This document shows positions 26,167-35,582 of a stretch of DNA of 64,000 bases, in pieces; the stretch's first letter is position 1; every line of letters begins with the position of its first letter. The notes below the pieces were generated by a model. That model did no database searches. It was not told the DNA's origin and saw only the letters and a program-made list of their open reading frames with translations. Source of the stretch: Agrobacterium larrymoorei (GTDB lineage: Bacteria; Pseudomonadota; Alphaproteobacteria; Rhizobiales; Rhizobiaceae). The stretch lies in assembly GCF_005145045.1 (NCBI RefSeq), contig NZ_CP039692.1, positions 736,001 through 800,000 of the forward strand. The letters are read 5' to 3'. Made by a program: the position numbers and the translations under genes.

Positions 26167-27441
26167 TTATTGTGCGGTCGTCAGACCCGTTGCCGCTTCA
26201 ATCTGCTTTGCAGCATCATCGAGTGCCGTCTTGGCATCGGGATAGCCACCTGCCAGATATTTGGTCTGCGTTGCGCGATAGATGCCTTCCGCGTCCGATT
26301 GGAACGCCGTGCCTCGGCTGGGGACGATTTTAGGCAGCGTTGCCAGAATATCAGCCCAAACCGCCTGACCGCCCCAATATTTCTGAGGCTCTTTCACGAA
26401 AGGATCATTGACCGCCGAAAGAAGTGACGGAACGAGACCGAAGGATTTCAGCATCGTCACCTGCCCCTCATTCGACAGCAAAGCGTAATCGATGAATTTC
26501 CAGGCGGCTTCCTTGTTTTCGGAAACGGAACTGATGGCGAGCGAAGAACCGCCGAGATTTGCCGCGTGCGGGCCATCCGCCGTCAGGCTCGGCATTGGAT
26601 AGACGCCCCATTTGCCGGAAAGATCGGGCGAATTGGAACGGATGGAGCCTTCATACCAGCCGCCATACATCTGGCTGGCAACCTTGCCTGCCGTGTTGGC
26701 CTGAATCTTCTCATCCCAGATTGCCGCCGTGATGATACCGGCGTCCTTCATTTGCTTCAGCTTTTCCAAGGTCGCAACGCAAGGAGGCTGGTTGATGGTG
26801 ATGTTCTGGCCATCTGTCGAAAAGTAACCGCAGCCCTGTTCATTGGCCATCATGCGGAACCATTCGCTATCGCCGTTGAAGTCAGCCTGCGTCATCACGG
26901 TGCCGGGATTTGCCTCCATCACCTTCTTGCCTGTGGCGATGAAATCATCCCATGTCTTGATGGTCGCCGGATCGACACCAGCCTTCTCATAGAAATCGCG
27001 ACGGTAGAACACTGCGACGGGACCAGAATCCCACGGCACAGCGTAGGCAGCGCCATCTACTTCCAGTTCGGTGCGCTTGAATTCAGGGAAGAGTGCCTGT
27101 TTTTCAGGCGTATAACCCAACGCCGTTACATCCGCGAAGCAATCAGGAAAGCGACTCCAGAAGACTTCCGCTTCGAAGTTTTCGACTGTCACGATGTCCG
27201 GCAGCCCTTCTCCACCAGCAGCACAGGATGCAAGTGCCTTATCGTAGACCTGGTTGTTCCCGAGGTCCTGAACCTCGATTTTGATATCCGGATACCTTTT
27301 GTTGAAGCCTTCGGCAGCAGCGCGCAGCGACGATGCAGCGACGTCCCAGCTCCAGATTCTAACTGTGGTAGACTGCGCAGAAGCAGGCGCGGCTGCAAGC
27401 AGGGCAAGCGACACCGCAGCGCCTGTGATTTTAAAGCACAT
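26167..27441 (-). CDS. Sugar-binding periplasmic protein, ABC family 1
   Basis: This 424-residue protein has a signal peptide (ITGAAVSLALLAAAPASA, cleavage before QSTTVRIW). The fold is the type 1 extracellular solute-binding fold: IKIEVQDLGNNQVYDK, AVPWDSGPVAVFYRRDFYEKAG, and AAWKFIDYALLSNEGQ near the C-terminal lobe. It captures a sugar or glycoside for the CUT1 transporter encoded downstream. The start ATG has GGGAGGTTTTC. It is divergent from an AraC regulator, 86 bases away. Sugar identity cannot be read from sequence. Confidence 0.92.
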   Translation of the reverse strand: MCFKITGAAVSLALLAAAPASAQSTTVRIWSWDVAASSLRAAAEGFNKRYPDIKIEVQDLGNNQVYDKALASCAAGGEGLPDIVTVENFEAEVFWSRFPDCFADVTALGYTPEKQALFPEFKRTELEVDGAAYAVPWDSGPVAVFYRRDFYEKAGVDPATIKTWDDFIATGKKVMEANPGTVMTQADFNGDSEWFRMMANEQGCGYFSTDGQNITINQPPCVATLEKLKQMKDAGIITAAIWDEKIQANTAGKVASQMYGGWYEGSIRSNSPDLSGKWGVYPMPSLTADGPHAANLGGSSLAISSVSENKEAAWKFIDYALLSNEGQVTMLKSFGLVPSLLSAVNDPFVKEPQKYWGGQAVWADILATLPKIVPSRGTAFQSDAEGIYRATQTKYLAGGYPDAKTALDDAAKQIEAATGLTTAQ

Positions 27442-27527
27442 TGAAAACCTCCCTTTTTCAATTGCCGTTCTTAAGCGAACATGCACAGATTAGCCGTGTG
27501 ACGAAATCTGTCTCGTAAAAAGGGAAC

Positions 27528-28421
27528 GTGAAATTGTCGAAAAGTAAGATCGCCGAAAGAGCTTTCTACCAGCCGGGCGCAAGCAGCATCGAAGGCTGGC
27601 CGACGACCCTGCAATTCTTTTACGCCCACCCTTCCATCATGCTCATGCCGCACTGGCACGCGCAGGTGGAGGTGAATTACGTCATGTCAGGCAGTGTTCA
27701 CTATCGTATGGGCGACCATACTTTTCGCATGAAGGCCGGGCAGATGTGCCTCTTCTGGGGTGGCCAGCCGCACCAGATGGACGAGTCTTCCGACGATTCT
27801 TTTTACGCCGGTGCGCATCTGCCGCTCTTCCATTTCTTCCGCATGCGTCTTCCCTCCGCCGTCTCGGCCATGCTGATGGGCGGGGCGACCATGGTGACCG
27901 ACATCACCGGCAAGGCGGATGAGGAAAATTTTGCGCGGTGGCGGCGCTATTTCAAATCAGGCGATTCCACGAAAGCGGAAAACGCCGTGGAAGAACTGAT
28001 GCTGCGGGTGGAGCGCATGTTCATGGAGCCCTATAGCGTCGTTTCATCAGCGCCATCCGCACAGTCTGCAAACATTCAGGAAAGCGCGGCCACCGGTGCC
28101 GTCGTGAAGATGTGTGACTATATCGCGGCGAATTATCTGGAGGATATAGACGCGACCGACATTGCGCGCGCAGCGAATCTGCACCCCAAATATGCGATGA
28201 ACGTCTTTCGCAAATCGACGGGCATGACGCTCATCAAATATCTGACGCTTCTGCGCCTCTCTCGCGCGCAGGCCATGCTGATAAGCGGAAAAGACAATAT
28301 TCTAAGCATCGCCATGGAAAGCGGCTTCGGTTCCGTCAGCGCTTTCAACAAGGCTTTCCGACAGATCGCAGGCATGCCGCCTTCCGGCTTCAGGCGCGGC
28401 TCAAGCGGCTTTTTTCAATGA
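27528..28421 (+). CDS. AraC-family regulator with cupin sensor, for the sugar operon
   Basis: The 297-residue protein has an N-terminal cupin (about residues 35-95, HWHAQVEVNYVMSGSVHYRMG and GQMCLFWGGQPHQM). Two C-terminal helix-turn-helix motifs follow (about 190-290, IDATDIARAANLHPKYAMNVFRK and SGFGSVSAFNKAFRQIAG). The start is a GTG after AAAAAGGGAAC. It is divergent from the sugar-binding protein, so it probably binds the 86-base shared region and controls the ABC/oxidoreductase operon in response to its sugar. Confidence 0.9.
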   Translation: MKLSKSKIAERAFYQPGASSIEGWPTTLQFFYAHPSIMLMPHWHAQVEVNYVMSGSVHYRMGDHTFRMKAGQMCLFWGGQPHQMDESSDDSFYAGAHLPLFHFFRMRLPSAVSAMLMGGATMVTDITGKADEENFARWRRYFKSGDSTKAENAVEELMLRVERMFMEPYSVVSSAPSAQSANIQESAATGAVVKMCDYIAANYLEDIDATDIARAANLHPKYAMNVFRKSTGMTLIKYLTLLRLSRAQAMLISGKDNILSIAMESGFGSVSAFNKAFRQIAGMPPSGFRRGSSGFFQ

Positions 28422-28426
28422 GTTAC

Positions 28427-28441
28427 GGCGGTGGAACCGCC
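28427..28441 (+). terminator. Short hairpin after the araC stop
   Basis: GGCGGT-GGA-ACCGCC is a 6-bp stem with a 3-base loop beginning 6 bases past the stop. No T-run follows, so termination is uncertain. Confidence 0.3.
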
Positions 28442-28645
28442 AGCCTATCAAAGCCGTTCTTGTGGCTGAAAAGACCGCTGCAGAATCCTTACCAATAATT
28501 AACTGTTGCGTACCGGGCAAACATGGCTATTTTCCGTGCTGCGCTGCAACATGCATCTCTCCACTGTAGCGCGGTCGCATTCTTTTCCGGCGACGGCTCC
28601 CGCCGCCGGCATATTCAGTGTCCATATTCCTAGGGAGATTCTTAA

Positions 28646-28876
28646 ATGACGATATCCGTCTCCAAGCCTTCCACCGGCAGCAAAACAAGCGCTCCGTTCG
28701 CAGGCAAAATTCTTAACGCACGCAATGCCGCCGGCTACACGGTCGACCAGCTTGCACTGACCTGCGGACTGACTTCGCAGGAAATCACCGCTCTGGAAAC
28801 CGGAGCAGACAGCGATCCGATGCGCATCAAGCGCGTTGCCACCGCTTTGCAGATTCCTCTGCCGACTCTGATGTAA
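28646..28876 (+). CDS. Small XRE-type helix-turn-helix protein
   Basis: This 76-residue protein has a single Cro/C1-type HTH covering about residues 22-74 (ILNARNAAGYTVDQLALTCG followed by LTSQEITALETG and a RIKRVATALQIPLPTLM helix). The basic N-terminal tail is Ser/Thr/Lys rich. The start ATG is supported by GGGAGA 9 bases upstream. It stands alone, with about 200 bases free on either side, and no toxin or phage gene adjacent. Probably a small DNA-binding regulator of unknown target. Confidence 0.72.
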   Translation: MTISVSKPSTGSKTSAPFAGKILNARNAAGYTVDQLALTCGLTSQEITALETGADSDPMRIKRVATALQIPLPTLM

Positions 28877-29078
28877 TCTTTGTAAACCGTCTTGACCGGC
28901 GGCATTTGCGGCAGAATTGAGTTCCCGCATTTGCCCCGGCCACCCCTCATTTCTTCTAGTCATATCGCCTCTTCACATTTCGGTTATCGCGCACCACATG
29001 GGGCTCAGCACCTGAAATGCAGGAAATAGCGCTGCCCGCTCGATCAAGCCCGGCAGCAATCACCACGAGGCGAGCGCG

Positions 29079-30308
29079 ATGGCTCTGACGAACGAAATGG
29101 GTCTCTCCCGACATGAGGCTGAGACCGCTGGCCTCTGGCCGCCCCACCGCAGCGATGTCTTGAGTTGGCTGGTAACCGAAACCAGCGATAACCGCTTCAT
29201 CGACGTTATCTTTATCGAACTGTGCGAGAGACTGCGAAGCCAGGGCATGTCGCTTGCACGCGCATCACTTCACTTTCTTGTCGAACACCCGCAGTGGCGA
29301 GGTGCACGTATTCTCTGGCGACCGGGGCAAGAGGAAGCTGAATTCTCCACCTATGCTTATGGCTCCGAGACAACTGCCGGATATCTGGGCAGCCCGATCC
29401 ATGACATTCATCTGGGAGCAGCCGAAGTAAGAAGAAAGCTCGACGGGCCACTCGCCGCAAAGCTCGATCATGAACTATACGAAGAGTTGAGAGCCGAAGG
29501 CTTCACGGATTACGTTGCATGGCCTCTTCAACACACATTCGGAAAACGTCATGTCGTGGCTTTTTCCAGCGACAGGCCGGGCGGTTTTTCGACCTCCGAG
29601 ATCGAAACGCTTCAAAGTCTTGTCCCGGCAATCTCTCTGGTATCGGAGATTCGATTGAAAAATCGCATGGCGCGGACGCTTCTGGAAACCTATGTCGGAC
29701 CTCACGCCAGCCAGGAAATTCTCGATGGCGCCACCCGCCGCGGCAGCGGCACCACGGTTGGCGCTGCAATCCTGATTTGCGATCTGCGCGATTTTACCCG
29801 CATTTCCGACATGTGGCCGCGTGACGACGTGATCGAACTGCTGAACGGCTATTTCGACGCCATGTCCGAGCCGATCGAGAAACACGGCGGCGAGATTCTG
29901 AAATTCATGGGAGACGGGCTGCTTGCGATCTTTCCGCTCAGTAACAAGAATGCCGGTTCGGGCTTGATCGCCGCCATCCGCGAAGCACAGGTGGGGCTGG
30001 AGCAACTGAACCAGAGCAATATCCAGAAGGGTCACGAGCCGCTTGGATATGGCATCGGCGTTCATGTCGGCGATGTCATGTACGGCAATATCGGCTCAAA
30101 GACGCGGCTGGATTTCACCGTCATCGGCCCTGCGGTCAACATCGCCTCAAGGCTGGAAAGCCTGACCAAACTCGTGGGCAAACCCGTTCTGCTTTCGGAA
30201 GATTTCGTCAGTAAGCTTTGCAGCAGAGATGAGTTCGAGAGCCTTGGGGCCCAGCAACTGCGCGGCCTGGAGCAGCCGATCAACGTCTACTCGCTTCGTC
30301 CACTATGA
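29079..30308 (+). CDS. Class III adenylate/guanylate cyclase with GAF-like sensor
   Basis: The 409-residue soluble protein has an N-terminal region (about residues 30-200) that looks like the sensory module of rhizobial cyclases. A class III catalytic domain follows (about 225-400). Metal-binding aspartates sit in ILICDLRDFTRIS and KFMGDGLLAIF, and the purine/transition-state segment is DFTVIGPAVNIASRLE. It should convert ATP (or GTP) to cyclic nucleotide. The start ATG has GAGG 8 bases upstream. It is monocistronic with a strong terminator. Signal and cAMP target unknown. Confidence 0.9.
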   Translation: MALTNEMGLSRHEAETAGLWPPHRSDVLSWLVTETSDNRFIDVIFIELCERLRSQGMSLARASLHFLVEHPQWRGARILWRPGQEEAEFSTYAYGSETTAGYLGSPIHDIHLGAAEVRRKLDGPLAAKLDHELYEELRAEGFTDYVAWPLQHTFGKRHVVAFSSDRPGGFSTSEIETLQSLVPAISLVSEIRLKNRMARTLLETYVGPHASQEILDGATRRGSGTTVGAAILICDLRDFTRISDMWPRDDVIELLNGYFDAMSEPIEKHGGEILKFMGDGLLAIFPLSNKNAGSGLIAAIREAQVGLEQLNQSNIQKGHEPLGYGIGVHVGDVMYGNIGSKTRLDFTVIGPAVNIASRLESLTKLVGKPVLLSEDFVSKLCSRDEFESLGAQQLRGLEQPINVYSLRPL

Positions 30309-30313
30309 AGACA

Positions 30314-30347
30314 CCGGCGGCACGAAATGCCGCCGGGATCTTTTTTT
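30314..30347 (+). terminator. Rho-independent terminator after the cyclase
   Basis: CCGGCGGCA/TGCCGCCGG forms a perfect 9-bp stem with a 5-base loop, followed by GATC and seven T residues. Confidence 0.9.
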
Positions 30348-30375
30348 AAACTGGAAATGCGCGGATGTTTCCGTC

Positions 30376-32847
30376 TCAGATCGAGCGATCCGAAACGGGG
30401 CCAAGCCACTCCTTCGGATTGCTGATGACGACGCGGCTTCTGATATCGCCAGCATTGGCGGCAATCAGAATTTCGTATTCACCCGCTTCCGCCCGGAAGG
30501 ACTGCGCATCGATATCGAAGTAGCTCAGATCGCGCGGCTTGATCGTCAGCGTTGCCGTGCCGGTCTCGCCGGGTTCCAGCTCCAGCTTTGCGAAGGCTCG
30601 CAACTCCTTTTCGGGCCGTGCGACGGTCGATGAGGCGGCCTTGACATAGAGCTGCACGACATCCGATCCGCAACGTGCGCCCGTATTAGTCAGATCGACC
30701 GTCACGGCGATGCCTTCCGGCAGCATCTCGCGGGAAGATAGCGTCGGTTCGCTCCATGTGAAGCTGGTATAGCTGAGGCCAAAACCGAAGGGGAAGAGCG
30801 GCGCAATCTTGGCTGTGTCATGGTGACGATATCCGACGAACACGCCTTCGCTATAGCGAACATGGCCGTCGACGCCAGGATAGGTGAGCTTGTCATCCGT
30901 GATCGCGGAATTGTCTTCAAGCCGCTGCAGGAAGGTCTGCGGCAGACGACCGCCCGGCTCCGCATCGCCGAAAAGCACATCGGCAACGGAATTGCCGAGT
31001 TCCTGCCCCGGATACCATATCTGAAGAACCGCGCGAACTTTGCCAAGCCACGGCATCTCAACCGGTCCACCTGTTTGCAGCACAACCACCGTATTCGGAT
31101 TGACCGCCGCAACCGCCTCGATCAATTCCTCCTGCCGTCCCGGCAGACGCAGGTCTGGAAGGTCGAGACCTTCCGTATCCCACTGCCCATCCCTGCCGAC
31201 GAACAGCAGCGCGACATCGGAAGACTTGGCCGCATTGACCGCCTCTTCGATGGCCGCTTCGCCAAGCGGCTTCTGCACGCCAAAACGGATCGCCGTCAGG
31301 TGAATGCCATCCGCCGTGGCGGCGGGAGAGACATATTCGACCACGACCTCATAGGAACGACCCGCCTCCAGCGAGATGGAGGCGCGCTGCTCGTCATTGG
31401 CAGTGCCGAAATAATTCTCGCCCTTCTGCCAGCCGTCATAGCCGTTGACCAGAATTTGACCGTCGACAAACAGCCTGGCCAGACCGGCATTGGTCATGCC
31501 GAAAACATGATCGCCGCTTTCTTCGGGTTTGAAGGAGGCAGTGATGCGCGCTGAAAAGTCGGCAGCGTCCAGTTCTGCCGAAGGCAGATCGAACCAGAAG
31601 AACTCTCCCTTATCCGCCTTTTCGACGTGGATGGGCTGGCCTTCCAGCGACCGTCCCTTGAAATATTCAACGGTCATGTCCGACGCAAAGACGTCGATCA
31701 GGCGATTATTGCTGCAGCCGACAGCATGGCGAACACTGTTGGCGTTCGATAGCGCCGTTCGGATACCCTCCAGCGGGCTAACGGTGTAATGCGCCGCGAT
31801 CTGCGCGCTTCCGCCACCCATGACACGGGCCTGTGCCGCGTTCGGCCCGATGACCGCGATGCTTTCCAGCGATGTCTTCGCCAGCGGCAGAACGCCGTCA
31901 TTCTTCAAGAGAACCGAGCCTTCTGCGCCGATCTTTCGGATCAGTTCACGATCCTCCGGCGTGTCGAGCGAGCTTTCGGTCAGGTCCGGCTCCGTCGCAA
32001 AAGCGCCGACCCGTTCCAGAAGCGTGAGGATTCGGCGCGCGGCCTCGCGAACCGTCTCGGCTTTCACCTTGCCGTCCTTCACCGCCTGTACCAGCTTCTC
32101 GCCACGATCACGCGTGGGCCCCGGCATTTCGAGATCGAGCCCCGCACTCACCGTTTCCACTGTGGAATGAGAACCGAACCAGTCCGACATGACGATGCCA
32201 TCGAAGCCCCATTGCTCGCGCAACACCTGCGTCAAAAGCCAGGGATGCTCACTTGTATAGGTGCCGTTCAGCCGGTTGTAAGACGACATGACGGCCATGA
32301 CGCTTGCGTCCTTCACCGCTCTTTCGAAGGGTGGAAGATAGATTTCGCGCAGCGACCGCTCATCCACGTCGGATGACATCGTCTGCCGCTCGATCTCCGA
32401 TTCATTGCCCGCGAAATGCTTGATCGTCGCCGCCACGCCCTTGCTCTGAACGCCTTGAATATAGGCGACGGCAAGTTCCGCCGTCAGCAACGGGTCTTCG
32501 GAATAGCATTCGAAATTTCTGCCGTTCAAACCCGAACGATGAATATTGACGGTGGGTGCCAGAAGGACGGATGCGCCCTTGCTCTTTGCCTGCGCCGCGA
32601 GTGAAACGCCCATGCGCTTCACCAGTTCGGGGTTCCAGCTGGCTCCCAGAGAAATCGCGACGGGATAGCATGTGGCTTTCACCCCTGCGACCAGCGAGCC
32701 CGCGCCACGGGCGCCATTCGGCCCATCCGTTACCTTGATCTTCGGAACACCGAGACGTTCGACGGGAACCGTGGTCCAGAAATCGGCACCGGCCAGAAGT
32801 GACACCTGCTCCTCAAGCGTCATGTCGTTCAGGATACGCTCAATCAT
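30376..32847 (-). CDS. GH3 beta-glucosidase with PA14 domain, coniferin-glucosidase type
   Basis: The 823-residue enzyme has the GH3 barrel (about residues 1-300) with the nucleophile Asp in GIVMSDWFGSHST, and a second alpha/beta domain. An inserted PA14 domain spans about 385-530 (FGMTNAGLARLFVDGQ), and a C-terminal fibronectin-III-like domain follows. It aligns from memory along its length with the coniferin beta-glucosidase Cbg1 of Agrobacterium tumefaciens. No signal peptide is seen, so it acts in the cytoplasm on imported glucosides. It follows the MFS transporter gene in the same operon. Confidence 0.95.
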   Translation of the reverse strand: MIERILNDMTLEEQVSLLAGADFWTTVPVERLGVPKIKVTDGPNGARGAGSLVAGVKATCYPVAISLGASWNPELVKRMGVSLAAQAKSKGASVLLAPTVNIHRSGLNGRNFECYSEDPLLTAELAVAYIQGVQSKGVAATIKHFAGNESEIERQTMSSDVDERSLREIYLPPFERAVKDASVMAVMSSYNRLNGTYTSEHPWLLTQVLREQWGFDGIVMSDWFGSHSTVETVSAGLDLEMPGPTRDRGEKLVQAVKDGKVKAETVREAARRILTLLERVGAFATEPDLTESSLDTPEDRELIRKIGAEGSVLLKNDGVLPLAKTSLESIAVIGPNAAQARVMGGGSAQIAAHYTVSPLEGIRTALSNANSVRHAVGCSNNRLIDVFASDMTVEYFKGRSLEGQPIHVEKADKGEFFWFDLPSAELDAADFSARITASFKPEESGDHVFGMTNAGLARLFVDGQILVNGYDGWQKGENYFGTANDEQRASISLEAGRSYEVVVEYVSPAATADGIHLTAIRFGVQKPLGEAAIEEAVNAAKSSDVALLFVGRDGQWDTEGLDLPDLRLPGRQEELIEAVAAVNPNTVVVLQTGGPVEMPWLGKVRAVLQIWYPGQELGNSVADVLFGDAEPGGRLPQTFLQRLEDNSAITDDKLTYPGVDGHVRYSEGVFVGYRHHDTAKIAPLFPFGFGLSYTSFTWSEPTLSSREMLPEGIAVTVDLTNTGARCGSDVVQLYVKAASSTVARPEKELRAFAKLELEPGETGTATLTIKPRDLSYFDIDAQSFRAEAGEYEILIAANAGDIRSRVVISNPKEWLGPVSDRSI

Positions 32848-32919
32848 GATAACTCCGATTGTTTTGTCTTCAATGCGGGGCAGACAACGAAAGTGCCTGC
32901 CCGCTATTCAGCTTCGCCT

Positions 32920-34206
32920 TCAGCGAACGCCGCGAACCGGCGCGATTGCGATTGCGCCGAGGAATGCGCTCAATGCCGCAGCGGCATAGAGCACACCGTA
33001 ATTCTGCCCGCCCATATTGCCGATGCCGAGAAGCAGCGGCGCGACGGCAGGTGCGATGGATTGCGGCACGGCATTGGCAATGTTGAGCACGCCGAGATTC
33101 TTGGCCGCATGGGTTTCACGATCCGGCAGAACATCCACCACCAGCGCCTGATCGACAGCCATGTAAACGCCGAAGCCGACCGAGGCGACGGCAATGCCGC
33201 AATAGAACAGGTTCAGATCGGTGGCGAAGACGATGATGAGAATGCCAAGCGCATAGGTGGCGGCAGCCAGCAGCACGAAAACCTTGCGACGCCCGGACAC
33301 ATCAGACAGGAAGCCGGAAAGGAAAGACGAGCCGACAACACCGATCGTCGTGATCAAGGTGGACATGAACATGATGTCGCCGATGGATGTTTCCGGCACT
33401 TTCAGGTGGTCCATCAGGTAATAGACCTGATAGGACGTCAGCACCGCGAAGCCGAAGAAGACCAGAAAGCGGCTTAGCCACGCATAACCGAAATCCGGAT
33501 GCTTTGCGGGGTTCACCCAGAAGCTTCCCAACAGTTCCCGCATCAGCGGCGCTTCCGGTTCGGCGGTTGGCCCCTCCAACATGCGATCCTTGATGGTGAA
33601 TGCAAAGACCAGCACCGCGACCAGACCGATGATGGCCGGAATGAGGAACATGGCATTGCTCACCGTTCCCGTCAGCGAAAGAATCGCGCTGCCGATCAAG
33701 AGCGCGACGTAGACCGACATGCCTGCAAGCGCAGATACCAGTCCACGCTGCCGCTCCGGCACCTGATCCGGCACGGTTGCCACGAGTGCGGCCAGCATGG
33801 CGTTATAGGCAATCTGGATGACGCACCAGGCAAGACCGATCATGACCAGACTGCTGGAATACGCCATTGCGATTTGAGCGACCGTGCCGACGAGTGCGCC
33901 GCCGACAAGCCAAGGCTTGCGGCGCCCGAAGCTCGATCTTGTGCGATCCGACAACAGGCCGAAAACCGGGTTTGCAATCAGCGCACACAGCGCGCCGAAG
34001 CCAAGGATGGCCCCGAGGCTCGCGCCTTTGCCGACGGGATCGAGCGCCTTGACCCGAACCGCCAGCGTCATGGCAACGGGCGTCATGACGGCGGTGTAAA
34101 AGCCGAGATTTGCGATGGCATAAGTGATAATGAAAGGAAGACCGGCGGGCGTTTCGATATTCGTATCGTCAGTGCCGGCGAGAGAATTGCTCTCGGCAAT
34201 GGTCAT
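32920..34206 (-). CDS. MFS transporter, probable glucoside importer
   Basis: The 428-residue, 12-helix permease resembles the sugar-transporting branch related to SLC45/GPH carriers (GLLSDRTRSSFGRRKPWLVGGA loop, FLSGFLSDVSGRRKVFV loop). It lies 72 bases upstream of the beta-glucosidase on the same strand and is divergent from a TetR gene. A plausible job is importing a beta-glucoside for the cytoplasmic GH3 enzyme; export cannot be excluded. A GGGCAG/CTGCCC hairpin lies in the gap to the glucosidase. Confidence 0.85.
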   Translation of the reverse strand: MTIAESNSLAGTDDTNIETPAGLPFIITYAIANLGFYTAVMTPVAMTLAVRVKALDPVGKGASLGAILGFGALCALIANPVFGLLSDRTRSSFGRRKPWLVGGALVGTVAQIAMAYSSSLVMIGLAWCVIQIAYNAMLAALVATVPDQVPERQRGLVSALAGMSVYVALLIGSAILSLTGTVSNAMFLIPAIIGLVAVLVFAFTIKDRMLEGPTAEPEAPLMRELLGSFWVNPAKHPDFGYAWLSRFLVFFGFAVLTSYQVYYLMDHLKVPETSIGDIMFMSTLITTIGVVGSSFLSGFLSDVSGRRKVFVLLAAATYALGILIIVFATDLNLFYCGIAVASVGFGVYMAVDQALVVDVLPDRETHAAKNLGVLNIANAVPQSIAPAVAPLLLGIGNMGGQNYGVLYAAAALSAFLGAIAIAPVRGVR

Positions 34207-34260
34207 CTGGCGTTCTCCAACTTCATGTCGAACTGCGGCTTATGGATAAACCGCTGTTAA

Positions 34261-34278
34261 ACCTATTGGTTACTAGGT
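34261..34278. promoter_or_regulatory. Candidate TetR operator
   Basis: ACCTA-N8-TAGGT is an 18-bp inverted repeat in the divergent region between the MFS and TetR genes, 55 bases from the MFS start. Size and position fit a TetR-family operator. Confidence 0.5.
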
Positions 34279-34388
34279 ATTGTCTTCAAGTCAAGCGATC
34301 CGCTCACTCTTTAGCGCCACCTAAAGGATGACAATCGCTGAGATATCGGGTTAGAAGACATAGATGAACGTAGCATCAATGGAACCTC

Positions 34389-35033
34389 ATGCCGCAAAGC
34401 AAAAAGACACCGAACAGCGACGATAAGCCAATCCGACGCCGCAAATCGCCAAAGGGGGAGTTGCGCCGGGAAGAAATTCTGGATGCCGCCATGCGCCACT
34501 TTGCTCATGACGGTTATCAGAGTTCATCCTTCGCCGCGATTGCAGAAGAAGTCGGCCTCACGCTGCCCGGTCTCTTGCATTATTTCCCGACGAAGGTGGA
34601 TCTGCTTCTGGCGATCCTGAACCGCAGGGATATCGAAAACACACCATCGCTGACGAAGGACGGAGAGGGCTGGCGCCATTTCCTCCATGGTTTAGTGGCA
34701 GTCACACAGCGCAACCAGACCATCCCAGGCGTCGTGCGCACCTTCGCCGTCCTCAACGCAGAAAGCCTGACGAGAAACCATCCAGCCGAGGGCTGGTTCG
34801 GCGAGCGCGTCGAACTTGTTCGCTCCGCCGTCAAAAGCGTGCTGGAAGCGGGCGTCAAGGCTGGCGAGTTGAAGCCGGATCTGAACTGCGCAAATATCGC
34901 CGCCGAAGTGATTGCGATGATGGACGGCCTGCAAATGCTCTGGCTCAGGAACCCTGACGAATTCGACATGGTCGCGATCTTCGCCGATTATATCGAGCGC
35001 CTCATCGTATCGATAGAAGCGCCTTCCGCCTGA
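34389..35033 (+). CDS. TetR-family repressor of the MFS/glucosidase operon
   Basis: This 214-residue protein has a basic N-terminal tail, then the TetR helix-turn-helix (about residues 20-65, REEILDAAMRHFAHDGYQSSS, SFAAIAEEVGLTLPGLLHYFP). The C-terminal ligand and dimer domain is all helical. It is divergent from the MFS transporter gene and should repress it, and through it the beta-glucosidase, until a glucoside or plant phenolic binds. An earlier in-frame start is not supported. Its stop lies one base before recX. Confidence 0.9.
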   Translation: MPQSKKTPNSDDKPIRRRKSPKGELRREEILDAAMRHFAHDGYQSSSFAAIAEEVGLTLPGLLHYFPTKVDLLLAILNRRDIENTPSLTKDGEGWRHFLHGLVAVTQRNQTIPGVVRTFAVLNAESLTRNHPAEGWFGERVELVRSAVKSVLEAGVKAGELKPDLNCANIAAEVIAMMDGLQMLWLRNPDEFDMVAIFADYIERLIVSIEAPSA

Positions 35034-35034
35034 T

Positions 35035-35580
35035 ATGGAAGACAAGACGGTAGAGACGGCGCCGACGAGCCGCATGCTGACATGGGCGCGAAACTCCACC
35101 ATCTACCGGCTGGAAAGGCGGATGATGACGGAGCGTCAGCTGTTCGACGCGATTTCCCGCAAGGCGAAAGAAAAATTCGAGGACATCTCGCCAGAGCAGA
35201 TCAGGGCCCTGGCCGAATCCGCTGTGAAATTCGCCTATGAGATCAAGGCGCTCGATGACACGGCTTTTGCGGAGATCACGACGCGCTCCGCCATTCGCAG
35301 CGGAAAATCGAAGCGGGCCATTGCCCAGAAGCTCAACCAGAAAGGTGTGAGCAAGGACATTGCCGAACACGCTCTTCAGGAAAGCGACGATCTTTATGCG
35401 GCAGTCGTGCTTGCCCGCAAGAGACGATTTGGCCCCTTCCGGCGTGACGAAGCGGTGGATGAAAAGCGATCAAACAAGGAAATTTCAGCATTCGCAAGAG
35501 GCGGATACAGTTTCGATATCGCGGCGAAAGTCTATGCGATGAGCCTTGAGGATGCCGAAGACATTCTCGGATCGAGATAG
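35035..35580 (+). CDS. recX: Recombination regulator RecX
   Basis: The 181-residue, all-helical protein has the three-repeat RecX layout (RLERRMMTERQLFDAISRKA, SGKSKRAIAQKLNQKGVSKD, GYSFDIAAKVYAMSLEDAE). RecX proteins limit RecA filament growth. It starts one base after the TetR stop, so it may be read through from that promoter. recA is not in the window, a separation usual in this group. Confidence 0.88.
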   Translation: MEDKTVETAPTSRMLTWARNSTIYRLERRMMTERQLFDAISRKAKEKFEDISPEQIRALAESAVKFAYEIKALDDTAFAEITTRSAIRSGKSKRAIAQKLNQKGVSKDIAEHALQESDDLYAAVVLARKRRFGPFRRDEAVDEKRSNKEISAFARGGYSFDIAAKVYAMSLEDAEDILGSR

Positions 35581-35582
35581 GC

